A stretch of DNA of 64,000 nucleotides from CBDDFQ01 sp965227035 (GCA_965227035.1 OZ245724.1:2232001-2296000); one strand, 5' to 3'; positions 16,318 through 24,291 are shown, numbered from the stretch's first letter. Notes: generated from the letters alone by a model not told the origin. Numbers and translations are program-made.

Positions 16318-17301
16318 ATGCAAGACAAATTACAGCCCCTTCTTTCGAGACGACAGGTCGTCGTCGCCGGCCTTACGCTCATGGGCGCGCAGGGTATTTC
16401 GTTCGCACAAGCCAGCTACCCGACACAACCGATTCGCGTGATTCTGCCGTTCGGCCCTGGCGGGCTTGCCGATATTTCGATGCGCCTGGTCGCGCAAAAG
16501 CTAAGCGAGAAACTGGGCCAGCAGGTCATCGTAGACAACCGACCCGGCGCAGGCGGTATCGTCGCTGCGAACGTGGTGCTGAGCGCTCCGCACGACGGCT
16601 ACACCCTCACGCTTTTTGCCAACGGAACGGCAATCAGTAAAAGCCTGTTCAAGCTCAAGTACGACCCCGAGACCGACTTCATTCCGATCTCGACCATGGC
16701 GTATTTCGACTTGATTCTTCTGGTTCGCAAAGACAGCCCCATCAAGGATCTTGCCGGTCTTCAAGCGCTCGCGAAGACACGCGAAATCAACATCGGTACG
16801 ATCAATCCCGGCAGCACGCAGAACCTGTCGGCCGAGCTTTTCAAAACCACCGCGAAACTACGCGCGCAGGTCATCCCGTTCAAGAGCACCCCGGAAGTGT
16901 TGACTGCATTGATTCGTGGCGACGTCGACGTGGGCTTCGAGTCTTACGCAGCGCTCAAGGGCGCAGTAGACACCGGTCAAATTCGCGCGATTGCCGCGAC
17001 CGGCAGCGCGCGTTCGGCCTGGTTGCCCAACGTTCCTACCGTGAAGGAAGCGGGCGTTCCCGGGTACGAAGTGAGTGGATGGAACTCGCTCTACGCGCCT
17101 GCCGGCACGCCGCCCGCCGTGATTCAAACATTGAACGCCGCCATGCGCGAAGTCATGCAGATGCCAGACGTAAAACGCCGCTTGCTCGACCTTGGCACCG
17201 AAGCGAAAGCCAGCACCTCTGCCGAGATGGCGGAGATATTCAAAGCGGATGCAAGCAAGTGGGGTCAGGTGATCAAGGAATCGGGAATCAAGGTCGAGTA
17301 A
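16318..17301 (+). CDS. Bug/TctC-family periplasmic receptor
   Basis: 327-residue tripartite tricarboxylate receptor. The N-terminus MQDKLQPLLSRRQVVVAG has two consecutive arginines before a hydrophobic stretch, compatible with a Tat signal rather than Sec; cleavage is likely after SFAQA. The mature protein starts YPTQPIRVILPFGPGG and has the PGAGG and DGYTL motifs. GGAGACAAG precedes the ATG. The gene is 12 bp upstream of an amidohydrolase gene, mirroring the divergent module on the other side of the LysR gene. Confidence 0.92.
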   Translation: MQDKLQPLLSRRQVVVAGLTLMGAQGISFAQASYPTQPIRVILPFGPGGLADISMRLVAQKLSEKLGQQVIVDNRPGAGGIVAANVVLSAPHDGYTLTLFANGTAISKSLFKLKYDPETDFIPISTMAYFDLILLVRKDSPIKDLAGLQALAKTREINIGTINPGSTQNLSAELFKTTAKLRAQVIPFKSTPEVLTALIRGDVDVGFESYAALKGAVDTGQIRAIAATGSARSAWLPNVPTVKEAGVPGYEVSGWNSLYAPAGTPPAVIQTLNAAMREVMQMPDVKRRLLDLGTEAKASTSAEMAEIFKADASKWGQVIKESGIKVE

Positions 17302-17313
17302 TCGGTTGCAGTC

Positions 17314-18138
17314 ATGAACAACACCACAAACAGCACATCGCCATTCGACACGCCACTGATCGATTCGCATGTTCATATTTTCAAGAAGGACATGCCGCTG
17401 GTGCCGAATCCGCGTCATGCGCCCACCTACGAATTCACCGCAGAGCAATTGGAACAAAAGCTCGCCGAGCACGGTGTGTCGCATGCAGTCATCGCTGCAG
17501 CGAGTCCCTGGGGCGATTGCAACGACTACGTGATCAAGTCGTTGCGTGAGCGCCCCAACTGGCGCGGCACCGTCATCCTCGACCCGTCGGTAGAACGGCA
17601 CAACCTCGAACAAATGTCGCGTGATGGCGTGGTCGGTGTGCGCCTGTCTTTCATCACCATGAGCACCCTGCCCGACATCGACACCTGGGACTGGCGCAAG
17701 TTCTTCTATCGATTGCGCGACCTGAACTGGCATGTGCATCTGCATCTCGATGGGCCGCGAATTCCGCAAGTGCTTCCCGCGCTCGAGAAATCAGGTGTCA
17801 CGTTGGTCATCGATCACATCGGACGGCCCGATCCGGTCGAAGGTATCGACAGCGAAGGCTTCAAAGCGGTAGTTCGTTCGGTTCAGAAGGGCAACACGTG
17901 GGTGAAACTGTCAGGCGCCTATCGCCTCGGAGAACAAGCCCTAGGACAAGCACAAGAGCTTTGCAAACAGGTGGGCACCGAGCGCATGGTGTGGGCCAGC
18001 GATTGCCCCTTCGTGGGCGATGAATCGAACTCGTATCAAGGCACCATCGACTGGCTCAAGCAGGTGCTGCCCGATGCCAACGAACGCAGGCGCGTGTGGG
18101 CTGAGAACCCATTGCGGCTGTACTACCTGAACCGATAA
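17314..18138 (+). CDS. Amidohydrolase 2 family protein
   Basis: 274-residue TIM-barrel hydrolase. It shows LIDSHVHIF at residues 15-23, a mid-barrel VIDHIGRPD and a late MVWASDCPF block, the equivalents of the metal ligands and catalytic aspartate in the first amidohydrolase of this window. It is co-transcribed with the Bug receptor just upstream. The two amidohydrolases share fold and motifs but are clearly different in sequence, so they may act on related but distinct substrates. It converges with the small gene at 18166. Confidence 0.87.
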   Translation: MNNTTNSTSPFDTPLIDSHVHIFKKDMPLVPNPRHAPTYEFTAEQLEQKLAEHGVSHAVIAAASPWGDCNDYVIKSLRERPNWRGTVILDPSVERHNLEQMSRDGVVGVRLSFITMSTLPDIDTWDWRKFFYRLRDLNWHVHLHLDGPRIPQVLPALEKSGVTLVIDHIGRPDPVEGIDSEGFKAVVRSVQKGNTWVKLSGAYRLGEQALGQAQELCKQVGTERMVWASDCPFVGDESNSYQGTIDWLKQVLPDANERRRVWAENPLRLYYLNR

Positions 18139-18165
18139 TCTCCAGGTCCGCTCGCTTCGAGGCCG

Positions 18166-18633
18166 CTAGTACTTCAGGTTGTGCCTGAAGCAGTTCAAAT
18201 CCTGTTCGTCCTTGCAAGTTTTGTGATTCGGCATGAGGTCGTTCACATTCATGTTCATGTTGTTCAGCGAATTCACACCTCTGTTGGGCGGCGAGAAACT
18301 GCAGACCACATGCATTGCATTTCGGCGTGAATCGAGTTCGCGCGCGGTAGACGTCGGCACTGCCGCTGCTCCCTCGTAGTTGCGACGCGCCTGCTGGCAA
18401 TCGTATGAAGGCAATCGCGGATCGGATCGAGAGACGACCAGCTTGTACTGCTGCGATGTCTGCCCATGTGACTTATTAGGTGGTGGGCCTGATAACGTCG
18501 CAGCCCGCGCCATTGGCGTTGCGAGCGTGACCGCCACCACCATGCCGATGAACACGCCGGTCAGCACGCCTTCCACGAACGCCGCGCAAGGTCGCTCGAA
18601 CAGCGACACCCTCGAAGTTGGAACACTCCCCAT
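18166..18633 (-). CDS. Hypothetical membrane-anchored or secreted protein
   Basis: 155 residues with one hydrophobic segment at about residues 20-44 (VLTGVFIGMVVAVTLATPMA), either a signal peptide ending ARAA or an anchor. The outer part contains PSYDCQQARRNYE and a later MHVVCSF; this Cys-Arg-rich pattern recurs in small envelope proteins of Alcaligenaceae, but I cannot name a family. The ATG at 18633 follows a GAGGGGGG ribosome site lying in the 3' arm of a strong hairpin, so translation may be regulated. Confidence 0.65.
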   Translation of the reverse strand: MGSVPTSRVSLFERPCAAFVEGVLTGVFIGMVVAVTLATPMARAATLSGPPPNKSHGQTSQQYKLVVSRSDPRLPSYDCQQARRNYEGAAAVPTSTARELDSRRNAMHVVCSFSPPNRGVNSLNNMNMNVNDLMPNHKTCKDEQDLNCFRHNLKY

Positions 18634-18639
18634 CTGAAG

Positions 18640-18689
18640 CCCCCCTCAATTGGACGTCCGCGACTTGCGGTTTTCAAATTGAGTGGGGG
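18640..18689 (-). promoter_or_regulatory. Hairpin sequestering a ribosome binding site
   Basis: On the minus strand, CCCCC-A-CTCAATT (18689 to 18677) pairs perfectly with AATTGAG-GGGGG (18651 to 18640), leaving one bulged A and a 25-base loop. The 3' arm is the purine-rich Shine-Dalgarno of the gene that starts at 18633, six bases further on. There is no T-run, so it is a poor terminator for the lipoprotein gene upstream. It reads as a translational switch: closed, the ribosome site is hidden. Confidence 0.6.
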
Positions 18690-18734
18690 TGTGGAATCGG
18701 AGAGTTCGGGCCCGGCTATTCGCCTATCGCCGTA

Positions 18735-19496
18735 CTAACGCCAGCCGACTGCAGCCATCCCGTAAACCCGCGAAGAATCGACCCCGGCCAGCACCAGCTG
18801 ACTGCTGCCGCCGCTCAAGGGGCTCGTCACGGCCACACCGCGAATGGTCTGGCCTATGGGAAGGTCGCAGACGCCCGAGTTGAAGGTCAAGCTCAAGTCG
18901 AACACGTTGATGCCGGAAGCTCTGGGCGTCATCGCACCGGTGAATGCACAGGCACCGGCTGCGCTGGCTATTGCGCCACCGGAGTAGACGTTGAAGACGA
19001 GCGAGCTGCCGGTAAAGGTAGTGAGGGTCCAGCCGCCCAAGACGGCATTCGGATTCGCAGGGCGGAAGTAGTCATACGCCGACACCGAGGGTTCTGCCGC
19101 CGAGAAGCCGAGGGTCGTGTCGGGGTAGTTCCAGGTGCCGCCAATGCTGCCACCGCCGTAGGTCGCGCTGACCGAAGCATCGGCTACCCGGTGGTCGCTG
19201 AAGTCGCGCATGTTGTTGGAAATGAAGCTGCCGTCGTAGCTCGATCCCTGCCCTTGTACGAACCCGCGCGGTTGCAGGCCCAGGCCGGTCATGACACCGT
19301 AAACGCTCCAGAAAGAATCGTCCTCGAGCACGATCATCTGCATGGAACTGAAGCCGGTGTTCGACAAGCTGCCTTGATAGAAACCTTCGGCAGGTGAATA
19401 GGCGGGGCCGCTATCGCCTCCTCCGCAGGCAGAGAGTGCGAGAGCCAATCCGCTCGCGACTGCCAATGAGAATGCCGACCGTAGGTTGAATTTCAT
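18735..19496 (-). CDS. Putative surface lipoprotein, copy 1
   Basis: 253 residues with a type II signal: hydrophobic stretch then lipobox LSAC followed by GGGDS, so the mature protein is a lipidated, Gly/Ser-rich product, probably in the outer membrane. The body is predicted beta-rich. It is a clear paralogue of the gene at 23524-24291: both share LEDxxxWSxYG, RGFVQGxG, WxLTTxxG, PRASGxNVF and LSLTF blocks in the same order. CGGAGAAAT precedes the ATG. I know no function for this family. It is divergent from the third Bug gene. Confidence 0.8.
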   Translation of the reverse strand: MKFNLRSAFSLAVASGLALALSACGGGDSGPAYSPAEGFYQGSLSNTGFSSMQMIVLEDDSFWSVYGVMTGLGLQPRGFVQGQGSSYDGSFISNNMRDFSDHRVADASVSATYGGGSIGGTWNYPDTTLGFSAAEPSVSAYDYFRPANPNAVLGGWTLTTFTGSSLVFNVYSGGAIASAAGACAFTGAMTPRASGINVFDLSLTFNSGVCDLPIGQTIRGVAVTSPLSGGSSQLVLAGVDSSRVYGMAAVGWR

Positions 19497-19717
19497 GAAT
19501 GCGATTTCTCCGGGTTAGGTTTACCGGTGAGTGGAGATGGGGGTGCACGCGGTTCGGCATGCAGGGTAAGCACCGAGTCGCACGGGCATTTATGCCGACC
19601 CACCGGCCGAAGGCGAGGCTTAGACTGAATCACGCATGTCCCGGTCACGACGGGCGCAGGCGTCAATCCAGTCAACCCAGTCAGTCCTCTCAAAAAATTT
19701 AAAACTCCGGAGACTTC

Positions 19718-20716
19718 ATGCGCAACCTTTTCCACGTGCCGGCACGCGCCGCCGCGCTGCTTTCCTGCTCGCTCTCATTGGTTCTTTCGACGCTGCCACT
19801 GCAAAGTGCTCAGGCTCAAACCTATCCCAACAAAACGGTTCGCATCATCGTTCCCTACGCCACAGGCGGCGGGTCCGACACGCTCGCGCGGCAGGTCGGC
19901 GCGAACCTGCAGAAGCAATGGGGCCAGGGAGTCGTCGTAGAGAACCGCGCTGGTGCATCTGGCAACATCGGCACCGAAGCAGCCATGCGCGCTCCTGCCG
20001 ACGGCTACACCCTGCTGCTGCAGAACAGCTCGGTCATCAGCAACGCGGCACTCGGCGTGAAGTTCAACTTCGACCCCGAGAAAGACTTCACACCGATCAT
20101 GATTCTCGGCATCACGCCGATTGCGCTGGTAGCCAACCCATCGCTCAACGTCAAGAACATGGCGCAGTTGCAGGCGTATGCCAAAGCCAATCCTGGCAAG
20201 CTGAGCTACGGCTCGTGCGGCATCGGCACTGCCATGCATTTCATCGGCGAGTCGATCAAACAAACCGCAGGCATCGACGCGGTGCACGCGGGCTACAAGG
20301 GCTGCTCACCGGCCATCATGGACGCAGTGGCCGGGCAGGTTCCGCTCGCCATCATCAGTGCAAACCTGGCCGTGCAGTACGCCAAGGCGGGCCGTCTCAA
20401 CGTGCTGGCTATTTCAAGCCCGAAGCGCTATTCGCTATTGCCTGACATCCCCACCTTCAAGGAACAGGGAATCAACGCACCCGATCTGGCGAACTGGTAT
20501 GCCTTGATGGCGCCGGCAAAGCTGCCACCCGAGCTGGTGAAGAGCATTGCTGCAGACGTCAACAAAGCGCTGGCCGATCCCGAGGTAAAAGCCAGCCTGT
20601 CGACTGCAGGCATCGAACCACTCGACGGCAACGATGCCGACCTTACGCGCCTTCTGCGCGCAGACAAACAGCTGTACGAGCAGCTGGCGAAGTCGCTGAA
20701 TATCAAAGCCGAATAA
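19718..20716 (+). CDS. Bug/TctC-family periplasmic receptor
   Basis: 332-residue tripartite tricarboxylate receptor, the third in 6 kb. A Sec signal peptide ends near AQAQ, then YPNKTVRIIVPYATGGGSD and the ADGYTLLL motif. Two cysteines (SCGIGTAM and KGCSPAIM) lie where the family usually has Ser/Gly and Ala, which may mark a distinct ligand. CGGAGA precedes the ATG. It is followed after 50 bp by a DoxX gene and is not accompanied by an amidohydrolase or TctAB genes. Confidence 0.92.
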   Translation: MRNLFHVPARAAALLSCSLSLVLSTLPLQSAQAQTYPNKTVRIIVPYATGGGSDTLARQVGANLQKQWGQGVVVENRAGASGNIGTEAAMRAPADGYTLLLQNSSVISNAALGVKFNFDPEKDFTPIMILGITPIALVANPSLNVKNMAQLQAYAKANPGKLSYGSCGIGTAMHFIGESIKQTAGIDAVHAGYKGCSPAIMDAVAGQVPLAIISANLAVQYAKAGRLNVLAISSPKRYSLLPDIPTFKEQGINAPDLANWYALMAPAKLPPELVKSIAADVNKALADPEVKASLSTAGIEPLDGNDADLTRLLRADKQLYEQLAKSLNIKAE

Positions 20717-20766
20717 GAGGGCCCGGAAGCCTCGAACAACATCACTAAAGAACAAGAGACAACATC

Positions 20767-21222
20767 ATGCAAACCGAACACACCAACGAGCCAAGACTGC
20801 TCATTCCCCAACTCCAGCCTTTCTACGACAAGGTCAGCGCACTAGGCTGGCCGCTGGTTCGATTCGCAGTCGGCCTGAACCTGATCCTCCACGGCTGGCC
20901 AAAGATCATGCGCGGCCCATCGAGCATGGTCGAGACTTTCGAGAAGATGGGCTTCGCTCCCGGCGCAAGCTGGGCCTGGGCCGCGGCCATCATCGAGCTG
21001 GTCGGCGGCATCTGCATCATGCTCGGGCTGGGCACGCGATTCTTTGCGGCCGCGGTGACGGTAGAGATGGGCTTCATCTTTTTCTCGTACCTGCCCAATG
21101 GATTTTCATGGCTGGCGCGCGGGTATGAGTACGTGCTGCTTTGGGGATTGGTGTCGCTCGCGATTGCGCTTCGCGGGGGCGGGGCTTATTCGCTGGATCG
21201 GAAGTTGGGGGTTCAGCTTTAA
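20767..21222 (+). CDS. DoxX family membrane protein
   Basis: 151-residue inner-membrane protein with four hydrophobic helices and the family pattern VRFAVGLNLILHGWPKIM, GFAPGASWAWAAAIIELVGG and a GLGTRFFAAAVTVEMG helix. DoxX proteins are linked to thiosulfate oxidation in archaea and to redox homeostasis in bacteria, but most members are uncharacterised. It probably shares a transcript with the Bug gene 50 bp upstream. Confidence 0.88.
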   Translation: MQTEHTNEPRLLIPQLQPFYDKVSALGWPLVRFAVGLNLILHGWPKIMRGPSSMVETFEKMGFAPGASWAWAAAIIELVGGICIMLGLGTRFFAAAVTVEMGFIFFSYLPNGFSWLARGYEYVLLWGLVSLAIALRGGGAYSLDRKLGVQL

Positions 21223-21287
21223 AGGCGGAATCTGCTGCGCTTGGGCCAATGGTTCAAGCGGTCTAGGCGGCCCGGAGGGTTCGTGTC

Positions 21288-21947
21288 ATGCTCACACGCG
21301 TGTACTACTCTGGATCCGCCACCATGTTCCCCGTCCACGCCCTTCTCGCCTACGGGCTGGCCTGCCTGCTGATCATCGTCTCGCCAGGCCCGGACAACAT
21401 CCTGGCGATCGGTCGCGGCATGAGCCAGGGCAAGCTGGCGGCGCTGCTCTCGGCCTCGGGCGCAGCGCTCGGCGTCATGTGCCACACCATCGCGGCAACG
21501 CTCGGGCTCTCGCTTATCCTGCAAACATCGCCGATCGCGTTTTGGGTGGTGAAGGTGGTGGGCGGTGTTTACCTGATCTGGCTGGGCTACAAAGCCATCA
21601 AATCACGCGACATGATTTCGTTTGCGCCGAGTGCGCTGCAAAGCAAGAGAAAGATATTTGCGACTGCGCTGCTGACGAATGTGTTGAACCCGAAAGTGGG
21701 ATTGTTCGTGCTGGCGTTTTTGCCGCAGTTCGTCAGTGCGGAGAGAGGGTCGGTGACCGGGCAGTTGCTGGTGTTCGGGGGGATTTATGCGGTGCTGACT
21801 GTTTGCGTATTTGGTTTGATGGGGGTGTTTGCGGAGAGGTTGGCGGGATGGGTTAAGAGGAAGCCAAGGGTTGTGGCGGGGATTAATTTGGGGGTGGGGG
21901 TTGTGTTTTTGGGGGCGGGGGTGAGTGTGTTGGGGTTGAGGCGGTGA
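21288..21947 (+). CDS. LysE/RhtB family amino-acid exporter
   Basis: 219-residue inner-membrane exporter with six hydrophobic segments and the family hallmark SPGPDNILAIGRGMSQGK near residue 32 and IWLGYKAIKSR near residue 102. LysE/RhtB proteins expel amino acids or homoserine lactones; the substrate here is unknown. The ATG at 21288 has GGAGGG eight bases upstream; an internal ATG at 21324 matches family starts equally well. The last 150 bases become strikingly G-rich on the coding strand and contain a possible G-quadruplex. Confidence 0.88.
   Translation: MLTRVYYSGSATMFPVHALLAYGLACLLIIVSPGPDNILAIGRGMSQGKLAALLSASGAALGVMCHTIAATLGLSLILQTSPIAFWVVKVVGGVYLIWLGYKAIKSRDMISFAPSALQSKRKIFATALLTNVLNPKVGLFVLAFLPQFVSAERGSVTGQLLVFGGIYAVLTVCVFGLMGVFAERLAGWVKRKPRVVAGINLGVGVVFLGAGVSVLGLRR
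21890..21921 (+). other. Potential G-quadruplex at 3' end of lysE-like gene
   Basis: Four runs of five G (21890-21894, 21896-21900, 21911-21915, 21917-21921) with loops of 1, 10 and 1 bases on the coding strand, 26 bases before the stop codon. Both DNA and mRNA could fold. The codons stay in frame (Gly/Val), so it is also explained by local G-strand drift. Confidence 0.55.
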
Positions 21948-21960
21948 AGAGGAAATATCG

Positions 21961-22878
21961 ATGAGCGATATCCCACTTTTGCCTACTAAGCTTTTCACGC
22001 CCGTTCCAGAGGTCGCGGAGATTCAGCCGGTCGTTCAACGGAGACTGGGCCGTTGCATTCTCAGAGTGCAGCAATATGAATTTCTTTTGAAAAAAATAAT
22101 TCCGATCCTGGACATCGGAGGAACAGTCGATAGCCTCCATACGAATCACGCAAAACGCGTGAATGAAATTTCCAAGTGGACGCTTGGAATGGCAGTTAAC
22201 TTCGTTAAAACGAACTACGTAGTCACAGACGCTGACATCGAAGCTCTGGACGCGGGCCTGCGAGAACCAAAAATCGACTCCCCGAAGGCGAATTGGATCA
22301 GGCACCGCAATTTCCATGTGGTGGATGAACCAACCAAAATTTTCGAGCACCAACGTCTCGACTCCGTCGTTCTTTTAAGGAACACGCTCGTACACCATCT
22401 CCAAGAAAGATTCCAGTTGGCGACTGTACCGGGGTGCGAACTGGCGATCGCGTATTTGCTTGCAGCGCACGATGAAATCGATCAACGACTGCAAGATCTT
22501 TGGCGTTGGTACAGCGAAGTGGTCCGCACTGCCGAAATTGGCGCTTCGCTCGACATCGATGCGTCACTGGACGCCGCCGCAAAATTCATGGATCGGTCGA
22601 TAGGCACTGAGGAGACAGTCGTCGATTGCTTCAAGAACGCAGAATCACAACTCGCGGTTTCGGGGTGGACATATCTGAACGATGCAATTTTGTTCGTAAA
22701 AGATAGACACCCTTCACAAACGCCTCAACTCAACGAACGCAAAGGCTGGAAGAGCGTCTTGAAAGCTACGAAACAATTCGATATCGAAACTCGTCACAAC
22801 GAAGAGACCGGCGTCGGCAAAACGTACTACCGCAGCAAGGCGTTTACTGTGCCCGCGGCTCCAGCAACACAGCCCTAA
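21961..22878 (+). CDS. Uncharacterised protein with possible C-terminal OST-HTH/LOTUS domain
   Basis: 305-residue soluble protein. The first 200 residues are helical and unrecognised (LRNTLVHHLQERFQ is a notable His-rich helix). The last 70 residues, from SGWTYLNDAILFVKDRHPS through GWKSVLKATKQFDIETR to TYYRSK, fit the OST-HTH/LOTUS winged-helix pattern known in RNA-binding proteins and in bacterial nuclease-linked proteins. It starts 13 bp after the lysE-like gene but has lower GC and different codon use, a sign of recent acquisition. Its 3' end overlaps the convergent HD gene by 35 bp. Confidence 0.6.
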   Translation: MSDIPLLPTKLFTPVPEVAEIQPVVQRRLGRCILRVQQYEFLLKKIIPILDIGGTVDSLHTNHAKRVNEISKWTLGMAVNFVKTNYVVTDADIEALDAGLREPKIDSPKANWIRHRNFHVVDEPTKIFEHQRLDSVVLLRNTLVHHLQERFQLATVPGCELAIAYLLAAHDEIDQRLQDLWRWYSEVVRTAEIGASLDIDASLDAAAKFMDRSIGTEETVVDCFKNAESQLAVSGWTYLNDAILFVKDRHPSQTPQLNERKGWKSVLKATKQFDIETRHNEETGVGKTYYRSKAFTVPAAPATQP

Positions 22879-23284
22879 CCTTCTTATATTCCTCAACCCG
22901 CGCCAGATCCTTCAGATCCTTGTCTGTCGGCGCAGCAATCCTCTTCAAGTCCATGTTGTCCGCTACATCGGCCAACTTCACCACCCGCGAAATCGGATTT
23001 GCAGCCGCCCGCTTCGCGGCATCGAGACGTGCTTCGCCTTCGGTCTTTGTAAGTGCGAACACCGCACTCAATATGTCCTCGCTAAATCCCTCCGCACGCA
23101 ATGCCTCGATCGTCATCGGCGTGTCTTCAACAATGTCGTGAAGCATTGCGGCGATTCGCTCCTGCTCGGTGGTTACCGACAGCATGACGCGCATGGGATG
23201 GAGGATGTAGGGTTGGCCAGCCTTGTCGACTTGGCCGGCGTGAGCGCGGGCTGCGAGTTCTATCGCTCGTTCTAGAGTGGGCAT
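22844..23284 (-). CDS. Small SpoT-like HD-domain hydrolase
   Basis: 146-residue HD-superfamily protein resembling the hydrolase half of RelA/SpoT (MESH1-type small alarmone hydrolases). Motifs seen: AARAHAGQVDKAGQPY (H15), HP (29-30), MLHDIVEDT (H49, D50, E53, D54) and RVVKLADVADNM, where SpoT has KLADRLHNM. These would form the metal site. There is no synthetase, TGS or ACT domain. AAGGA lies before the ATG. Hydrolysis of (p)ppGpp is a family-based guess. A pair of repeats lies 95-160 bp upstream. Confidence 0.8.
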   Translation of the reverse strand: MPTLERAIELAARAHAGQVDKAGQPYILHPMRVMLSVTTEQERIAAMLHDIVEDTPMTIEALRAEGFSEDILSAVFALTKTEGEARLDAAKRAAANPISRVVKLADVADNMDLKRIAAPTDKDLKDLARVEEYKKVRAVLLEPRAQ

Positions 23285-23377
23285 AGCAGTCCTTGGTAAG
23301 TACGCTCAGCGCCCGCAAGACGCTGCATGGCGCTGAATTAATTATCGCAGCGGGCTTTTTCCGCAATCGACGCATAC

Positions 23378-23442
23378 AAAAAAACGCGTTTTCTATACAT
23401 GTCAAATTGATGTTCATAGAAAAACGCGGTTTTCTATACATG
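23378..23442. repeat. Two 22-bp near-identical repeats, 40 bp apart
   Basis: AAAAACGCG(G)TTTTCTATACATG occurs at 23380-23401 and 23420-23442, differing by one inserted G. Each copy contains a palindrome (AAAACGCGTTTT, and ATAGAAAA/TTTTCTAT across the second). They lie upstream of the HD gene (minus strand) and past the end of the lipoprotein gene. The regular spacing of four helical turns suggests operator sites. Confidence 0.6.
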
Positions 23443-23523
23443 ACGCTGCCTCTGAAGTGCAGCCGGAACGGCGTCTTCTTATCGACCCGCCAGACGAGGC
23501 AACGCCTCGCCCGGCAAATCTAC

Positions 23524-24291
23524 TTACCGCGTCCCAAACGCCGCCGTGCCCACCGTCCGCGTCGAATCCACCCCCGCCACGATCAACTGATTCTTGCCGG
23601 TCGCCAGCGGATACGTCAATGCAATTCCGGTAGCCGTCTGGCCCGGCAATGCGCAAGGTGCGGCACCGAAGGTCAAGCTCAGGTTGAACACGTTCTTGCC
23701 GGAAGCACGAGGTACTGCGCTGCCGGTGAACGAACAACCTAGCGAGGACGTGCCGGTGATTGCTCCTCCAGCGGCAATCGAAACATTCAATGTCTCACCC
23801 GACAGCGTAGTCAACGACCAAGCTCCAGCAATGGCCGCCGGGCTAGCTGCGTTGGTGTAGACGTAGAAGGTCGATGCGGGCGGCTTGCCTGCAAAGCCGA
23901 CGGTGCCCGATGGATTCGCAATGGTGCCGTTGATGTCGTAGGTGTTGGTGTACGTCGCGTTCAAAGAACCCGATGCAGCTGGCGCCACCCCGAAGTCCTT
24001 TGCGGTGCTCGATGTGAACTGTCCGTTCGACGAGGTACCGCTTCCCTGCACGAAGCCGCGTACCAGGAACACCGAGGCTGACGGCGTGCCGTACAGACTC
24101 CAGTACGTGCCATCTTCCAGAAAGAGCAACTGGAACCCGGTGCTGGTGCTTCCGGTCAATGTGCCCTCGTACACGCCTTCGGCCGATACCGTGACTGCAG
24201 GAGCGCTGCTCCCTCCTCCGCCGCAGGCGACAAGGCTTGCGAGAACGATCGATGCTGCGGCTGCGATGGCTGCTTTTTGTTTGTTGTTCAT
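23524..24291 (-). CDS. Putative surface lipoprotein, copy 2
   Basis: 255-residue paralogue of the lipoprotein at 18735-19496. It has a lipobox (SLVAC) followed by GGGGSS, then the same ordered blocks: LEDGTYWSLYG, VRGFVQGSG, AWSLTTLSGE, PRASGKNVFNLSLTF and AGVDSTR. Two cysteines (LGCSFTG, APCALPG) are shared with copy 1 and may form a disulfide. An AGAGAG ribosome site precedes the ATG. Function unknown; the pair probably arose by duplication and diverged a good deal. Confidence 0.8.
   Translation of the reverse strand: MNNKQKAAIAAAASIVLASLVACGGGGSSAPAVTVSAEGVYEGTLTGSTSTGFQLLFLEDGTYWSLYGTPSASVFLVRGFVQGSGTSSNGQFTSSTAKDFGVAPAASGSLNATYTNTYDINGTIANPSGTVGFAGKPPASTFYVYTNAASPAAIAGAWSLTTLSGETLNVSIAAGGAITGTSSLGCSFTGSAVPRASGKNVFNLSLTFGAAPCALPGQTATGIALTYPLATGKNQLIVAGVDSTRTVGTAAFGTR

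Noticed and set aside
21312..21326. GGATCCGCCACCATG at the LysE-like start resembles a BamHI site plus Kozak sequence
   Set aside because: It would suggest vector DNA, but the flanking sequence is natural in codon use and gene content, and a good bacterial ribosome site lies before the ATG at 21288. Treated as coincidence.
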